64,000 nt of DNA from Pilasporangium apinafurcum (GCA_001600495.1 BCKE01000067.1:108896-172895), one strand, 5' to 3'; positions 1 to 9,065 are shown, counted from the stretch's first letter. Notes: generated by a model not told the origin, from the letters alone. Translations and numbers: made by a program.

Positions 1-963
1 ATGGCGTCGGAAGAACCACAACTCGCTCCAGTGGAACGCTCGTTCTGGTATAAGGAGTCACTGCATGAGGACCTGTACCTGTCGACGTCGCTCAAGAGCG
101 TGCTCTTTGAATCCAAATCCCAATTCCAGACCATGCAGATCATTGATACGTACTCGTTCGGTAAAACGCTTGTGCTCGATGGCAAGACGCAATCAGCGAA
201 ATCCGATGAGGCTGTTTACCATGAGACTCTGGTGCATCCTGCGATGATGGCGCATGCGAACCCGAAGACCGTTTACATTGGCGGTGGTGGTGAATTTGCC
301 ACAGCGCGTGAAGTGCTCAAGTACCCGTCGGTCGAGAAGGTCGTGATGGTTGACATTGATGAGATGGTGTGCAATTTGTGCCGCAAGGAGATGCCAGAAT
401 GGGCTAATGGAGCATTTGAAGACCCACGTCTGGAAGTGCATTACACGGACGCGCATGCGTTCCTCAAGCAATACGACGGCACGTTTGATGTCATCATCAT
501 GGATATTGCCGATCCGATTGAAGCTGGTCCAGGATACGTGCTCTACACGGAAGAATTCTACAAGTACGCCGTGACGAAGCTGAACAAAGGTGGCTACTTT
601 GTGACCCAGTCCGGTCCAGGCGCGCTGTACAACTGGAACGAATGTTTCTCGGCCATTTACAGCACACTCAAGACTTCATTCAATGCCGTGCTGCCATATA
701 CGGTCGATATCCCGTCATTTGGCTGCGTCTGGGCTTTTAACATGGCCACGAACGCGGACGATGGCAAGGAAAAGGTGAAGGCCATTCGCGAACGCCCTAT
801 TGCCGTCACGGATGCGCTCGTTGCTGAACGTATCCCGACACCACTCAAGTTCTACGATGGGATCAGCCACATTGGTCTCTTTGGGCTGCCCAAGCCGATC
901 CGCGTGGCTCTGGAAGAGGAGACGCGTGTCATCACTGTCGACAACCCAGTGTTCATGTATTAA
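1..963 (+). CDS. Thermospermine/spermidine synthase-like aminopropyltransferase
   Basis: A 320-residue Rossmann-fold aminopropyltransferase that would transfer an aminopropyl group from decarboxylated S-adenosylmethionine to a polyamine in the cytosol. Visible marks are the N-terminal beta domain with FWYKES, the nucleotide-binding segment YIGGGGEFATARE (about residues 92-104), the acidic strand end VDID (117-120) and DIADPIEAGP (168-177). The last motif, with LYTEEFY after it, resembles ACL5-type thermospermine synthases more than animal spermidine synthases (established family knowledge). An oddity is Phe99 where the family normally has Gly in GGGEG. The ATG is the first base of the window, so an upstream exon cannot be excluded, but the N terminus looks natural. 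The gene converges on EF-Ts. Confidence 0.85.
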   Translation: MASEEPQLAPVERSFWYKESLHEDLYLSTSLKSVLFESKSQFQTMQIIDTYSFGKTLVLDGKTQSAKSDEAVYHETLVHPAMMAHANPKTVYIGGGGEFATAREVLKYPSVEKVVMVDIDEMVCNLCRKEMPEWANGAFEDPRLEVHYTDAHAFLKQYDGTFDVIIMDIADPIEAGPGYVLYTEEFYKYAVTKLNKGGYFVTQSGPGALYNWNECFSAIYSTLKTSFNAVLPYTVDIPSFGCVWAFNMATNADDGKEKVKAIRERPIAVTDALVAERIPTPLKFYDGISHIGLFGLPKPIRVALEEETRVITVDNPVFMY

Positions 964-1241
964 GTTAGATCTCGATCACCACCATACCGTTGCAATAACA
1001 ATAACATCTCTGCCATCAAATTTACAGAAACCAACCGCGGATTCATGATTCACTGGCTTGAATTTGTGTACGAAAAACGTTTTGGCGCATGTAAATGGCG
1101 TCATCGCCCATATGGACTAGAGTTTTGTAGTATGTTTTGTTGTTCTTTGTCAATTATCTATAAGCTTGTTTTCGTGCTTGTGTTGAAGCCATTGTCTGCG
1201 ATTGCGTATGCACTACGCTAATGACTCAAATCATGATTTTT
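964..1241. other. Convergent 3' intergenic region
   Basis: 278 bp between the stops of the aminopropyltransferase and EF-Ts. It should hold both 3' UTRs. No ORF or repeat is evident. Confidence 0.6.
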
Positions 1242-2249
1242 TTACGCTGACGTTTCTTTCTCTTCACCAATCTCGTACCGTTCGTACGCGACCACCTTCA
1301 CATCAATGCCAGTCTTCTTGGCCACGCTATCAATGAATGCACCGACCTTGGGGTTCCCCTCTTCGATAAAATGGTCTTGCTCCAACAACGTGAACTCGGC
1401 GAAAAACTTGTTCAATCGCCCCTCAGTCATCTTCTCCACGATATGCGCTGGCTTTCCCGAGTCTTTGACTTGCTCAGCCAAGAATGCGCGCTCCTTGGCG
1501 ATCATTTCTTCCGGTACCACCGCCCGCGAGAGATACTTGGGCTTGGCTGCGACGATGTGCATCGCCAAGCGATGGCCCAAGTGCTCAATCTCCTTCACTT
1601 GGTCCGGAGAAGCGCTTGCTGCGGAGTATTGTAACGCCACAAGGGCTCCCGCACGTCCCAATCCAGAACCAGCAACGTTATGTAGGTAGCTGCAGATCGT
1701 GCCTTCCTCCAATTCGAACTTGACGGCTCGGCGAGCAACGACATTCTCACCGACCTTGCCGACCAGTTCTGGCACCTTCTGCGCCACTGTCTCACCAGCA
1801 ATGACAACGTCACCAAGTGCTTCGCCCTGTAATTCAGTCTGTAGTTCGCCAGCACCAACAGCATTGGACTCGGTAAGCGCCTTTGTAATATCAGTCACCA
1901 GGGCCTGGAAATGTTCGTTCATGGCCACAAAGTCCGTCTCGCTGTTGATCTCAACCATTGCGCCAGTGTTACCGCGCACGTAGACACCGATGAGTCCCTC
2001 CGCAGTAGTGCGACCTGCCTTGGCACTAGCAGTTGCAATGCCTTTCTTACGCAACCATTCAAACGCGGCCGGAAAATCGCCGTTTGTGGCCGCCAACGCG
2101 TTCTTGACATCCTTCACTGGTGCTTGCGAGGCCGCGCGCAGCTTCTTGATGGCATCGATGTCTGGTTTGTACGTGCTCATGCAACGCATAGGCGTGCGCA
2201 TAGCCTGACGGCTAGAGGAGGAGAGAAGTAGAGACAGCGCACGCACCAT
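1242..2249 (-). CDS. TSFM: Mitochondrial elongation factor Ts
   Basis: Guanine-nucleotide exchange factor for EF-Tu in mitochondrial translation. The 335-residue product has a basic, serine-rich leader starting MVRALSLLL, a UBA-type domain (IKKLRAASQAPVKDVKNAL), the family signature INSETDFVAMNE, and the long C-terminal coiled and core domains, close to the usual mitochondrial EF-Ts length. The ATG at 2249 was chosen because the presequence follows directly. An in-frame ATG at 2357 would add 36 residues that look like translated leader and would lie inside a palindromic promoter element. No intron is needed. The TAA stop is at 1242-1244. Confidence 0.92.
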   Translation of the reverse strand: MVRALSLLLSSSSRQAMRTPMRCMSTYKPDIDAIKKLRAASQAPVKDVKNALAATNGDFPAAFEWLRKKGIATASAKAGRTTAEGLIGVYVRGNTGAMVEINSETDFVAMNEHFQALVTDITKALTESNAVGAGELQTELQGEALGDVVIAGETVAQKVPELVGKVGENVVARRAVKFELEEGTICSYLHNVAGSGLGRAGALVALQYSAASASPDQVKEIEHLGHRLAMHIVAAKPKYLSRAVVPEEMIAKERAFLAEQVKDSGKPAHIVEKMTEGRLNKFFAEFTLLEQDHFIEEGNPKVGAFIDSVAKKTGIDVKVVAYERYEIGEEKETSA

Positions 2250-2338
2250 TTTGCGTTTTGTTGGGCGGATGATGATCAATGTGTGTGCGTGGATATGCAG
2301 CTGACAAGTGAGCAGGCATGAATGGCTCGACGTCGTGA

Positions 2339-2355
2339 GGGTTACAATGTAACCC
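2339..2355. promoter_or_regulatory. 17-bp palindrome upstream of EF-Ts
   Basis: GGGTTACAATGTAACCC is a perfect palindrome around one central base, 90-106 bp upstream of the chosen EF-Ts start. A second half-site GGTTACA follows at 2359. The core GGTTACATTGTA recurs upstream of the FKBP8-like gene (22758-22769). It is inferred to be a transcription-factor site; nothing shows which factor binds. Confidence 0.4.
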
Positions 2356-2560
2356 ATTGGTTACATTTTCACATTAATAACATGTCCTTATTTGAAAAGG
2401 CGTTGCTGAAGCATTGTTTGACCATGTGGAAGGAGAAATAGCAAACATGAAGGCATGCAACTTCTTTTTTTTCTTTTAATATTAATGCAACGAGAACAAA
2501 TACGTTTTGCTAAATTGTTACTAACAGCTATAAATCTGAACTTGGAGGGTCTTAGAGTTA

Positions 2561-3130
2561 TCACCCCTGTGCCACGGCAGTCTCGGTCTCCAGACCAAAC
2601 TTGTCAATCCAAAATTGGATCTGATGGTCGTTATTGGAGTTATCCGTCGCACCACTAAAGATCGGACGCATGTAGACTGTGTCCGTCTTGACAGTCTTCT
2701 CGTCTACAATGGTTGTACGCACACATGTACCTTGCTGCCACAACGACAGACTCATCTTCCCCCACTGGTGGGACTGACCAGGTGGAATAGTGACATACCC
2801 GTTCGAGATCAAGTGTTCATTCACACCTTCAGCGACGGCCATGCCAAAGCCAGAGACAGTGCCTACAATCTCAGCAATCCCAGCAATGGCTTCAGCTCCA
2901 GTAGTTACTGCTGCTAGCGCACTGGTAGATACGCCCAGCACCGATACCACACCGTTGGCTCCTAATGCTGTGGCGATTGGAGCAGCAGCTCCGGCGGTGC
3001 CGATCACAGCCACAGCTGCTCCGACAACAGAGACGATAATACCGGCGATTTCCAGTGCAGCTTCATCCGGTCCGATTGTGCAGGTCCAAGTGTCTTGTGT
3101 GTTATTGACGATGGAGAGATAAGAGCCCAT
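2561..3130 (-). CDS. MGSYLS-family protein, copy 1
   Basis: 189 residues, first member of the local family. It starts MGSYLS, which fits the N-myristoylation pattern (Gly2, Ser6). Cys17 follows, then GPDEAALEIAG, and two Gly/Ala-rich hydrophobic stretches (about 28-50 and 57-75). A highly conserved C-terminal part holds IPPGQSHQWGKMSLSLWQQ, CVRTTI and the terminal block DHQIQFWIDKFG. There is no secretion signal and no known domain is recognised, so the function is unknown. A membrane-attached role through myristate and the hydrophobic hairpin is inference. Its Inr-FPR promoter lies at 3213-3228, giving a leader of roughly 100 nt. The middle third differs most from the other copies. Confidence 0.85.
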   Translation of the reverse strand: MGSYLSIVNNTQDTWTCTIGPDEAALEIAGIIVSVVGAAVAVIGTAGAAAPIATALGANGVVSVLGVSTSALAAVTTGAEAIAGIAEIVGTVSGFGMAVAEGVNEHLISNGYVTIPPGQSHQWGKMSLSLWQQGTCVRTTIVDEKTVKTDTVYMRPIFSGATDNSNNDHQIQFWIDKFGLETETAVAQG

Positions 3131-3212
3131 GGTTGTGTTGCTGGTTGGTAGAGAGCTGGGTCAGTACTTGGCTTGGATATGAGCTTGACGGCTTGGCTTT
3201 GCGCTGCTGATG

Positions 3213-3228
3213 GGAAGTTGTGGAATGA
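3213..3228 (-). promoter_or_regulatory. Oomycete Inr-FPR core promoter, copy 1
   Basis: On the minus strand TCATTCCACAACTTCC matches the oomycete initiator TCATTYNN followed by the flanking promoter region. Transcription should start at the A of TCA. The element aligns with those of the other family copies. Confidence 0.6.
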
Positions 3229-4187
3229 CACTGTTTCCAAAAGGATCGGCAATGCAAAGCAAGCAAATGTTTGCATTTGGGAGCTGTTCGGATACATTCT
3301 AAAAAATTGATGCCTTGAGACTTGTGCATATAGCCGGTCTCATTCCGGCTAGCTTGGTGGGCTGATGTGAAGTAGGACGGACCAAGTGTTTAAAAATCCA
3401 TGTATTATGCCGAACACTGTTATAATGTGGAGCTCTATCGAAAAAGATCTTGAAGTGGATGCATGAGCCACAAATGTGCTGGTGGTGCGTGAACAGTTGC
3501 ACCAATCGCAATCAAACAACGGCACTGCCAGCCACGTATTCTTCAAGTCTGTTTGTTATGACCCAGAAAAAAGCAAATCATTTATTAGTAAACCCTAACC
3601 CTTCTTTCATCAGATGGATTTTCTCCCTAAATAACTCGACTAATGAAAATTATTGCATTTGACAATCTCCAAATCGAAATGATCAATCCCATCAACAGGG
3701 ATTCCTGACTGGAACAGATCCGCCCGCAGAAATCTCGAGCGATTCTACACGCATTGGCTGAATAAAGAACGTCTATTTGTCTTTCTTGTTTTGAATATAG
3801 ATTGACATTTTCTATATGCTTTTAGTTTTTGGCTCATGAGGGGCATCTTGATCAGCTGCTGATATTGTTGAAGAGGAGATTCAATGGCATGGCTTAGATC
3901 AAAGACATCGAAATATATAACATGAAAGTGATCTGTATAGCATAGACCCACGGCAATGTTTGATATAAAGCGCGTCGTACATGCTCAAGCGGAATGTTGA
4001 TAAGGTTTTCGGTGTACAAAAGCGCTACAACTATAAGCTTCCAACCGAATAAAACACTACCCACTGTATAGATATCATGTCAATATAGATAATATTGCGA
4101 CGTTCACCAGTATGTCACACCGATTGAGCAATTTCAACGCTAATATTAGTATTAATAAGCATACAACATACATCATGCTTAGAAAAG
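3229..4187. other. AT-rich intergenic region
   Basis: About 960 bp with no supported gene. It holds a telo-box-like motif AAACCCTAACCCTT at 3590-3603. Confidence 0.5.
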
Positions 4188-4212
4188 CTGCAGGAAACGA
4201 CAAAGCTAATGT

Positions 4213-4767
4213 CTAAGATGCAACCGCAGTCTCAGTCTCGAAACCGAACTTGTCAATCCAAAATTGGATCTGATGGTCATTGTTCGACCCATCCGTCGCA
4301 CCACTAAAGATCGGACGCATGTAGACTGTGTCCGTCCGGACAGTCTTCTCGTCCATGATAGTTGTGCGCACACATGTACCTTGCTGCCACAACGACAAAC
4401 TCATCTTCCCCCACTGATGGGATTGACCAGGTGGAATAGTGACGAAACCTTCGGAGATCAAATGTTCTGTCACACCCTCAGCAATGGCATAACCAAAGTC
4501 CGAGACGGTACCAGCGATATCGACAATGTCTTTGATGGCTTCCACACTACTCTTTACAGTGGTTATGGCAGTTGCAGATACACCAACTACTGATACAACA
4601 CCATTGGCAGCCACTGGTGCAGCAGCACCACCTGTGCCAATGACAGCAGCAGCAGCTCCGACGACAGAGATGATGATACCAGCGATCTTGAGAGCAGCCT
4701 CATCTGGTCCGATCTTGCAGACGTAGGTGTCTTCGGTGTTGTTGACGATGGAGAGATAGGAGCCCAT
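4213..4767 (-). CDS. MGSYLS-family protein, copy 2 (identical to copies 3 and 4)
   Basis: 184 residues, identical in protein and apparently in DNA to the copies at 5615 and 7129. The order is a Gly2/Ser6 myristoylation-type start, Cys17, an Ala/Gly-rich hydrophobic segment (about 30-51), a second hydrophobic segment (55-70), a variable central part, and the conserved block from IPPGQSHQWG (111-120) through Cys132 to WIDKFGFETE. The gene lacks about five residues in the AAPVAANG region compared with copies 1, 5 and 6. The frame stays open upstream for 74 codons from a TTG, but that part is the 5' leader with a CAA repeat, so the ATG at 4767 is the start. Function unknown. Confidence 0.88.
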   Translation of the reverse strand: MGSYLSIVNNTEDTYVCKIGPDEAALKIAGIIISVVGAAAAVIGTGGAAAPVAANGVVSVVGVSATAITTVKSSVEAIKDIVDIAGTVSDFGYAIAEGVTEHLISEGFVTIPPGQSHQWGKMSLSLWQQGTCVRTTIMDEKTVRTDTVYMRPIFSGATDGSNNDHQIQFWIDKFGFETETAVAS

Positions 4768-4792
4768 AGTTGTTGTTGTTGTTGTTGTTGGT
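4768..4792 (-). promoter_or_regulatory. CAA-repeat 5' leader, copy 2
   Basis: On the minus strand the leader ends in about seven CAA units directly before the ATG. The same leader precedes copies 3 and 4. Unstructured CAA leaders favour efficient translation in other systems; that role here is inference. Confidence 0.4.
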
Positions 4793-4829
4793 GAAGTACT
4801 TGTTGGTAATTCGAATGTGTTTGGTTGAT

Positions 4830-4846
4830 GGCAAATAGCAGAATGA
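4830..4846 (-). promoter_or_regulatory. Oomycete Inr-FPR core promoter, copy 2
   Basis: Minus strand TCATTCTGCTATTTGCC: initiator TCATTCTG plus a CTATTTG flanking element. It lies about 65-80 bp before the ATG. Confidence 0.65.
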
Positions 4847-4849
4847 GTC

Positions 4850-5532
4850 AGTTGTTTAATAATGCATTTATTAATCGTTCTACTTGACTTTATCAGGGCT
4901 ATACCATGAGGATTACTTGATGTATTCATGTATACGAAGGCATAATACAAGAAAGCAACATCATTTCGCCACCATCTCTCTGTATCCAAAGATGGGAGAA
5001 ATTAACGTGGCTGTCATCACTTCTGTGATACTGGACTGGTATGCTCTGTTATTAATTGCAACGTTACTTTGTGATGTTGAGATGAAGTTGATGGAGGCTC
5101 AAACGCAAAGGTGGAGAGAGGGCCATCGGTCATTTTTTCACAATTAAACGACTATTAGTCATTAACTCTTTAATATTATACATTTTCAGCCAATCAAAAA
5201 CTATTATAAAGGATTTAGGGTTAGGTTTTATAATGTTAAGCTGTCCAAGCATTAAAGTAAAGAGGTTAGAAGCCATTGATGGTGGCGGTAGTGGCTTCGA
5301 CTTTTTGTTGACCTTTACGAAGAAGATTTGTTACATTGGAGACGTCAATTCATCAAATCTTCTTCGCAAAGGTTCACGGCGAGCAGGTGTCCTCTGAAAA
5401 TACGAGAAAGACAATGCCATTGTCTTCGGTGTTCAGCTGCGTTTGCTGTTACGAGAAAAAGATTGCGTTTTTAAATAGTTTGGGTTCACTCTTGCAGAGG
5501 GCAATCTTCAATAAAAAGCTTCTCTTTTGAAA
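4850..5532. other. Spacer between inverted copies 2 and 3
   Basis: No gene is supported. It contains a telomere-like string TTTAGGGTTAGGTTTT (5214-5229) and a 20-bp inverted repeat (5311-5373). Confidence 0.5.
5311..5373. repeat. 20-bp inverted repeat with 23-nt loop
   Basis: The left arm ACCTTTACGAAGAAGATTTG (5311-5330) pairs with 5354-5373 at 19 of 20 positions. No ORF explains it. Confidence 0.7.
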
Positions 5533-5535
5533 GAC

Positions 5536-5552
5536 TCATTCTGCTATTTGCC
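5536..5552 (+). promoter_or_regulatory. Oomycete Inr-FPR core promoter, copy 3
   Basis: TCATTCTGCTATTTGCC, identical to the copy 2 element, about 63-79 bp before the ATG at 5615. Confidence 0.65.
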
Positions 5553-5614
5553 ATCAACCAAACACATTCGAATTACCAACAAGTACTTCACCAACAACAA
5601 CAACAACAACAACT

Positions 5615-6169
5615 ATGGGCTCCTATCTCTCCATCGTCAACAACACCGAAGACACCTACGTCTGCAAGATCGGACCAGATGAGGCTGCTCTCAAGATCGC
5701 TGGTATCATCATCTCTGTCGTCGGAGCTGCTGCTGCTGTCATTGGCACAGGTGGTGCTGCTGCACCAGTGGCTGCCAATGGTGTTGTATCAGTAGTTGGT
5801 GTATCTGCAACTGCCATAACCACTGTAAAGAGTAGTGTGGAAGCCATCAAAGACATTGTCGATATCGCTGGTACCGTCTCGGACTTTGGTTATGCCATTG
5901 CTGAGGGTGTGACAGAACATTTGATCTCCGAAGGTTTCGTCACTATTCCACCTGGTCAATCCCATCAGTGGGGGAAGATGAGTTTGTCGTTGTGGCAGCA
6001 AGGTACATGTGTGCGCACAACTATCATGGACGAGAAGACTGTCCGGACGGACACAGTCTACATGCGTCCGATCTTTAGTGGTGCGACGGATGGGTCGAAC
6101 AATGACCATCAGATCCAATTTTGGATTGACAAGTTCGGTTTCGAGACTGAGACTGCGGTTGCATCTTAG
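5615..6169 (+). CDS. MGSYLS-family protein, copy 3 (identical to copies 2 and 4)
   Basis: 184 residues with the same sequence as copy 2. The ATG follows a run of CAA repeats (5590-5614). The family pattern is complete: MGSYLS start, Cys17 and Cys132, a glycine-zipper-like segment GIIISVVGAAAAVIG (30-44), and the WGKMSLSLWQQGTCVRTTI block. It diverges from copy 2 across a 683-bp spacer. Identity at synonymous sites implies very recent duplication or gene conversion, or an assembly duplication. Function unknown. Confidence 0.88.
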   Translation: MGSYLSIVNNTEDTYVCKIGPDEAALKIAGIIISVVGAAAAVIGTGGAAAPVAANGVVSVVGVSATAITTVKSSVEAIKDIVDIAGTVSDFGYAIAEGVTEHLISEGFVTIPPGQSHQWGKMSLSLWQQGTCVRTTIMDEKTVRTDTVYMRPIFSGATDGSNNDHQIQFWIDKFGFETETAVAS

Positions 6170-6194
6170 ACATTAGCTTTGTCGTTTCNTGCAG

Positions 6195-7048
6195 TTATGC
6201 TAGACTTAAAATTGGTCTATTTGCGTCTAAATAAAGTAATATACAAGTGTGAAACTCATAAAGCGGACGATATTGTCGCTCATGTTTGTTGGCGAGAACG
6301 ATCATCTTTTGCGTAATGACTTAATAATTGGAGTGAGATGACTAGATGATATAGAGGTCAGGTAGAATTCAATCCTAGCAGTGTATTGATTGATTTATTT
6401 TTCACATTACATGACACACACGAACTCTCAAGCACAATCTCTTTCGACAATGCTAACATTCCAGCTAACACTTTTGATTTTTCGAGTCAACCATCAATCT
6501 GAGCTTATTAATGCTTGCTTAGACCACAATTCTTCTCTCTACAACTTCAATATATTCTCTTTATCCGCCTTTCAAAGTCTTTCTCCATATACATAATTGA
6601 CTATTAAGACGCGATATATCCACATGTGCTACATGAATCACTGGTGGACATTGGGACCCAGTTCATCGACAGTTGAAGTTCATACCAATAAACTTAATAT
6701 ATTTCACCAGTCGATGCAACAGTCACCAATCTTGATAAAGAAGGGTTAGGTTCATAACAGTGACTTCGGAACACATGGATGGTAGCGTATCTTTTTATGG
6801 CGCTTTGCTGCAACCGAAGAAAGTTTGATGCACAATTGTTACCTTCTTCCATAAATATAGGCAGTCCAGCGGAGTGGACTGAGAAAGTGATGGACATTTA
6901 CCTTGTGTCTAGCTTTCCTCATCAATGGATGCACTTTTGACAACGTAACGATTTGTTTGTGGGTAAAACATATCATATCAATGGGATGTTGCTACAGCTA
7001 TCACATACAAGCTTCAAGCCCACTACTTTCAAGAAGCAGTCATTCTCT
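6195..7048. other. Intergenic region between copies 3 and 4
   Basis: No gene is supported. Around 6903-6971 a reading frame containing CLAFLINGCTFDNVT resembles the frame at 8408-8480 (CLAYHKDGYDFDDAT), so both may be relics of one ancestral sequence. Confidence 0.4.
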
Positions 7049-7049
7049 C

Positions 7050-7066
7050 TCATTCCGCTATTTGCT
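7050..7066 (+). promoter_or_regulatory. Oomycete Inr-FPR core promoter, copy 4
   Basis: TCATTCCGCTATTTGCT, differing from copy 3 at two positions. A second TCATTC lies just upstream at 7040-7045. Confidence 0.6.
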
Positions 7067-7128
7067 ATCAACCAAACACATTCGAATTACCAACAAGTAC
7101 TTCACCAACAACAACAACAACAACAACT

Positions 7129-7683
7129 ATGGGCTCCTATCTCTCCATCGTCAACAACACCGAAGACACCTACGTCTGCAAGATCGGACCAGATGAGGCT
7201 GCTCTCAAGATCGCTGGTATCATCATCTCTGTCGTCGGAGCTGCTGCTGCTGTCATTGGCACAGGTGGTGCTGCTGCACCAGTGGCTGCCAATGGTGTTG
7301 TATCAGTAGTTGGTGTATCTGCAACTGCCATAACCACTGTAAAGAGTAGTGTGGAAGCCATCAAAGACATTGTCGATATCGCTGGTACCGTCTCGGACTT
7401 TGGTTATGCCATTGCTGAGGGTGTGACAGAACATTTGATCTCCGAAGGTTTCGTCACTATTCCACCTGGTCAATCCCATCAGTGGGGGAAGATGAGTTTG
7501 TCGTTGTGGCAGCAAGGTACATGTGTGCGCACAACTATCATGGACGAGAAGACTGTCCGGACGGACACAGTCTACATGCGTCCGATCTTTAGTGGTGCGA
7601 CGGATGGGTCGAACAATGACCATCAGATCCAATTTTGGATTGACAAGTTCGGTTTCGAGACTGAGACTGCGGTTGCATCTTAG
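7129..7683 (+). CDS. MGSYLS-family protein, copy 4 (identical to copies 2 and 3)
   Basis: 184 residues identical to copies 2 and 3. The CAA-rich leader (7104-7128) and promoter are conserved. Copy 4 is in direct orientation to copy 3 at 1514 bp spacing. Upstream DNA has two changes while the gene has none, which fits gene conversion acting on the transcribed region (inference). Function unknown. Confidence 0.88.
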   Translation: MGSYLSIVNNTEDTYVCKIGPDEAALKIAGIIISVVGAAAAVIGTGGAAAPVAANGVVSVVGVSATAITTVKSSVEAIKDIVDIAGTVSDFGYAIAEGVTEHLISEGFVTIPPGQSHQWGKMSLSLWQQGTCVRTTIMDEKTVRTDTVYMRPIFSGATDGSNNDHQIQFWIDKFGFETETAVAS

Positions 7684-7708
7684 ACATTAGCTTTGTCGTT
7701 TCCTGCAG

Positions 7709-8401
7709 AGTTACTAGTATTTACTCTACATGGCACGCAATTTTATGATTCGTATTGGTAACGTAATTAATAAATGAAAGATTATTCTTTGAACAGACTT
7801 GATTGGTGTAATAATATCGCTTCTGGTGCTACTCGGTGGATACCATCATGTGATTATGAAGAGGGATAATCGAAGTAGTCTTAGTCCGAATAGTATAGAC
7901 CGCACGTATAGCTTTCCAATGTGTCGTTCGGTAGAATATGCTCGCAATTTGCTATAAGCCGCAAATGTCAGAAATCAAAACACCATTATGCTACCAAGAT
8001 TATCTGCTTGTGATTGTTCCCCCTCTCAGCTATTCTGCTCAAGTGGCTTTTACAAGACCTTCAGCCCGAATTCACTCTCGTCCGCTGCGTACCTCAAGTT
8101 CTATGCGTGATGGACCAGTAAAAGCTCCAAATTCACATCCAAGTTGCTTCACTTTCTAGTCGTCGATCATATTTGACTTGGATATCGATGATTGTTAAAT
8201 TTCACCAGTCGTGAATATTGTTCTCTGTTGACAACGAAATGTTAGGATTATCAGTTACTTAGAAAACGAATAAATCATTATATGAAGTGGTGGTGCTGTA
8301 ATCGAGGCTGATTTGATGCACTACCTCACCACTGCTTTGATATTTCGCTGTGCAAATAGTTAGTCTCGCTATCAATACACAAGTGCAAGCTAGTAATGGC
8401 T
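7709..8401. other. Intergenic region
   Basis: AT-rich, without a supported gene. It leads into the relic copy at 8402. Confidence 0.4.
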
Positions 8402-8800
8402 ATTCTTCCGCTATTTGCCTTGCTTATCATAAAGATGGATACGATTTTGACGATGCAACGATGGGTGTGTGGACCAAACAGAATGGACCCTTTGAACTTC
8501 GGTTGACCAGTGGTCTGGCATACACTCTAGATATTTAATTCCAGATTTCATCTCCAAAGGTTTCGGTATCATTCCGTCTGGCCAGTCCCATCAGTGGGGA
8601 AAGATGAGTCTATCGTTGTGGCGACAAGGCACTTATGTGAAAACGACCATCGTGGATGAAACGATAGTGAAGACGGAGATAATGTTACGTACATCTAACC
8701 TTTAGTAATACCACAGCTAATCCCAGCAATGGTCACGAGGTTCAGTTCTGGATTGACGAGTGGCTATGAGACTGCGACCATGGTGGCAGAAATGACATAA
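8402..8800 (+). pseudogene. Relic of an MGSYLS-family gene
   Basis: From about 8547 the frame reads ISKGFGIIPSGQSHQWGKMS, then SLWRQGTYVKTTIVDE, the conserved C-terminal block of the family, and is then broken by TAG and a frameshift. The end still shows HEVQFWID and a TAA. Upstream, ATTCTTCCGCTATTTGCC (8402-8419) is a decayed copy of the family promoter. The N-terminal half with MGSYLS and the hydrophobic segments is missing and replaced by unrelated coding-like sequence (CLAYHKDGYDFDDAT). The family Cys132 position reads Tyr here. Confidence 0.75.
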
Positions 8801-9065
8801 GGTAACAACTCCATATTTTGAATGCTTAATTCTCTGTGTTGAGAATTGATTATGCCTTGCACGCTTTTACACCAGAAAAAATATTTTCTGAATGCACAAA
8901 ATTCATATTTGCTCATGGAGGATAAACAGTGAGATCATGTATTATTTTTGTTTAAAAAAAGTATGCAAAATCAAGAGAGGAAAAAAGTGTACGCGCATAG
9001 CAAATTGTAATCTGCACAGTAAAGGGTCAGCAGGACACTCTCGAATTCAAATTGGTCCTATTTCC

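Larger units (their letters stand above)
4188..4849 (-). repeat. 662-bp repeat unit carrying MGSYLS copy 2 (inverted)
   Basis: This unit runs from the core promoter region (GACTCATT...) through the gene to CTGCAG just past the stop. On the opposite strand it matches 5533-6194 base for base over 662 bp apart from the unread n at 6189. Homology stops immediately after CTGCAG in all three units. Confidence 0.85.
5533..6194 (+). repeat. 662-bp repeat unit carrying MGSYLS copy 3
   Basis: Same unit as 4188-4849 but in the opposite orientation, and the same as 7049-7708 in direct orientation. The only ambiguous base seen in the window (n at 6189) lies inside the terminal CTGCAG of this unit. Confidence 0.85.
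7049..7708 (+). repeat. 660-bp repeat unit carrying MGSYLS copy 4
   Basis: Homologous to 5535-6194. Two substitutions lie in the promoter part (CCGC for CTGC, GCTATC for GCCATC), while the coding region appears identical. It ends at the same CTGCAG. Confidence 0.85.

Noticed and set aside
2250-2357. 36-residue upstream extension of EF-Ts
   Set aside because: It begins inside a palindromic promoter element and hides the presequence that starts at the next ATG.
4768-4989. 74-codon N-terminal extension of family copy 2
   Set aside because: It starts with TTG, covers the promoter and CAA leader, and is absent from the other copies.
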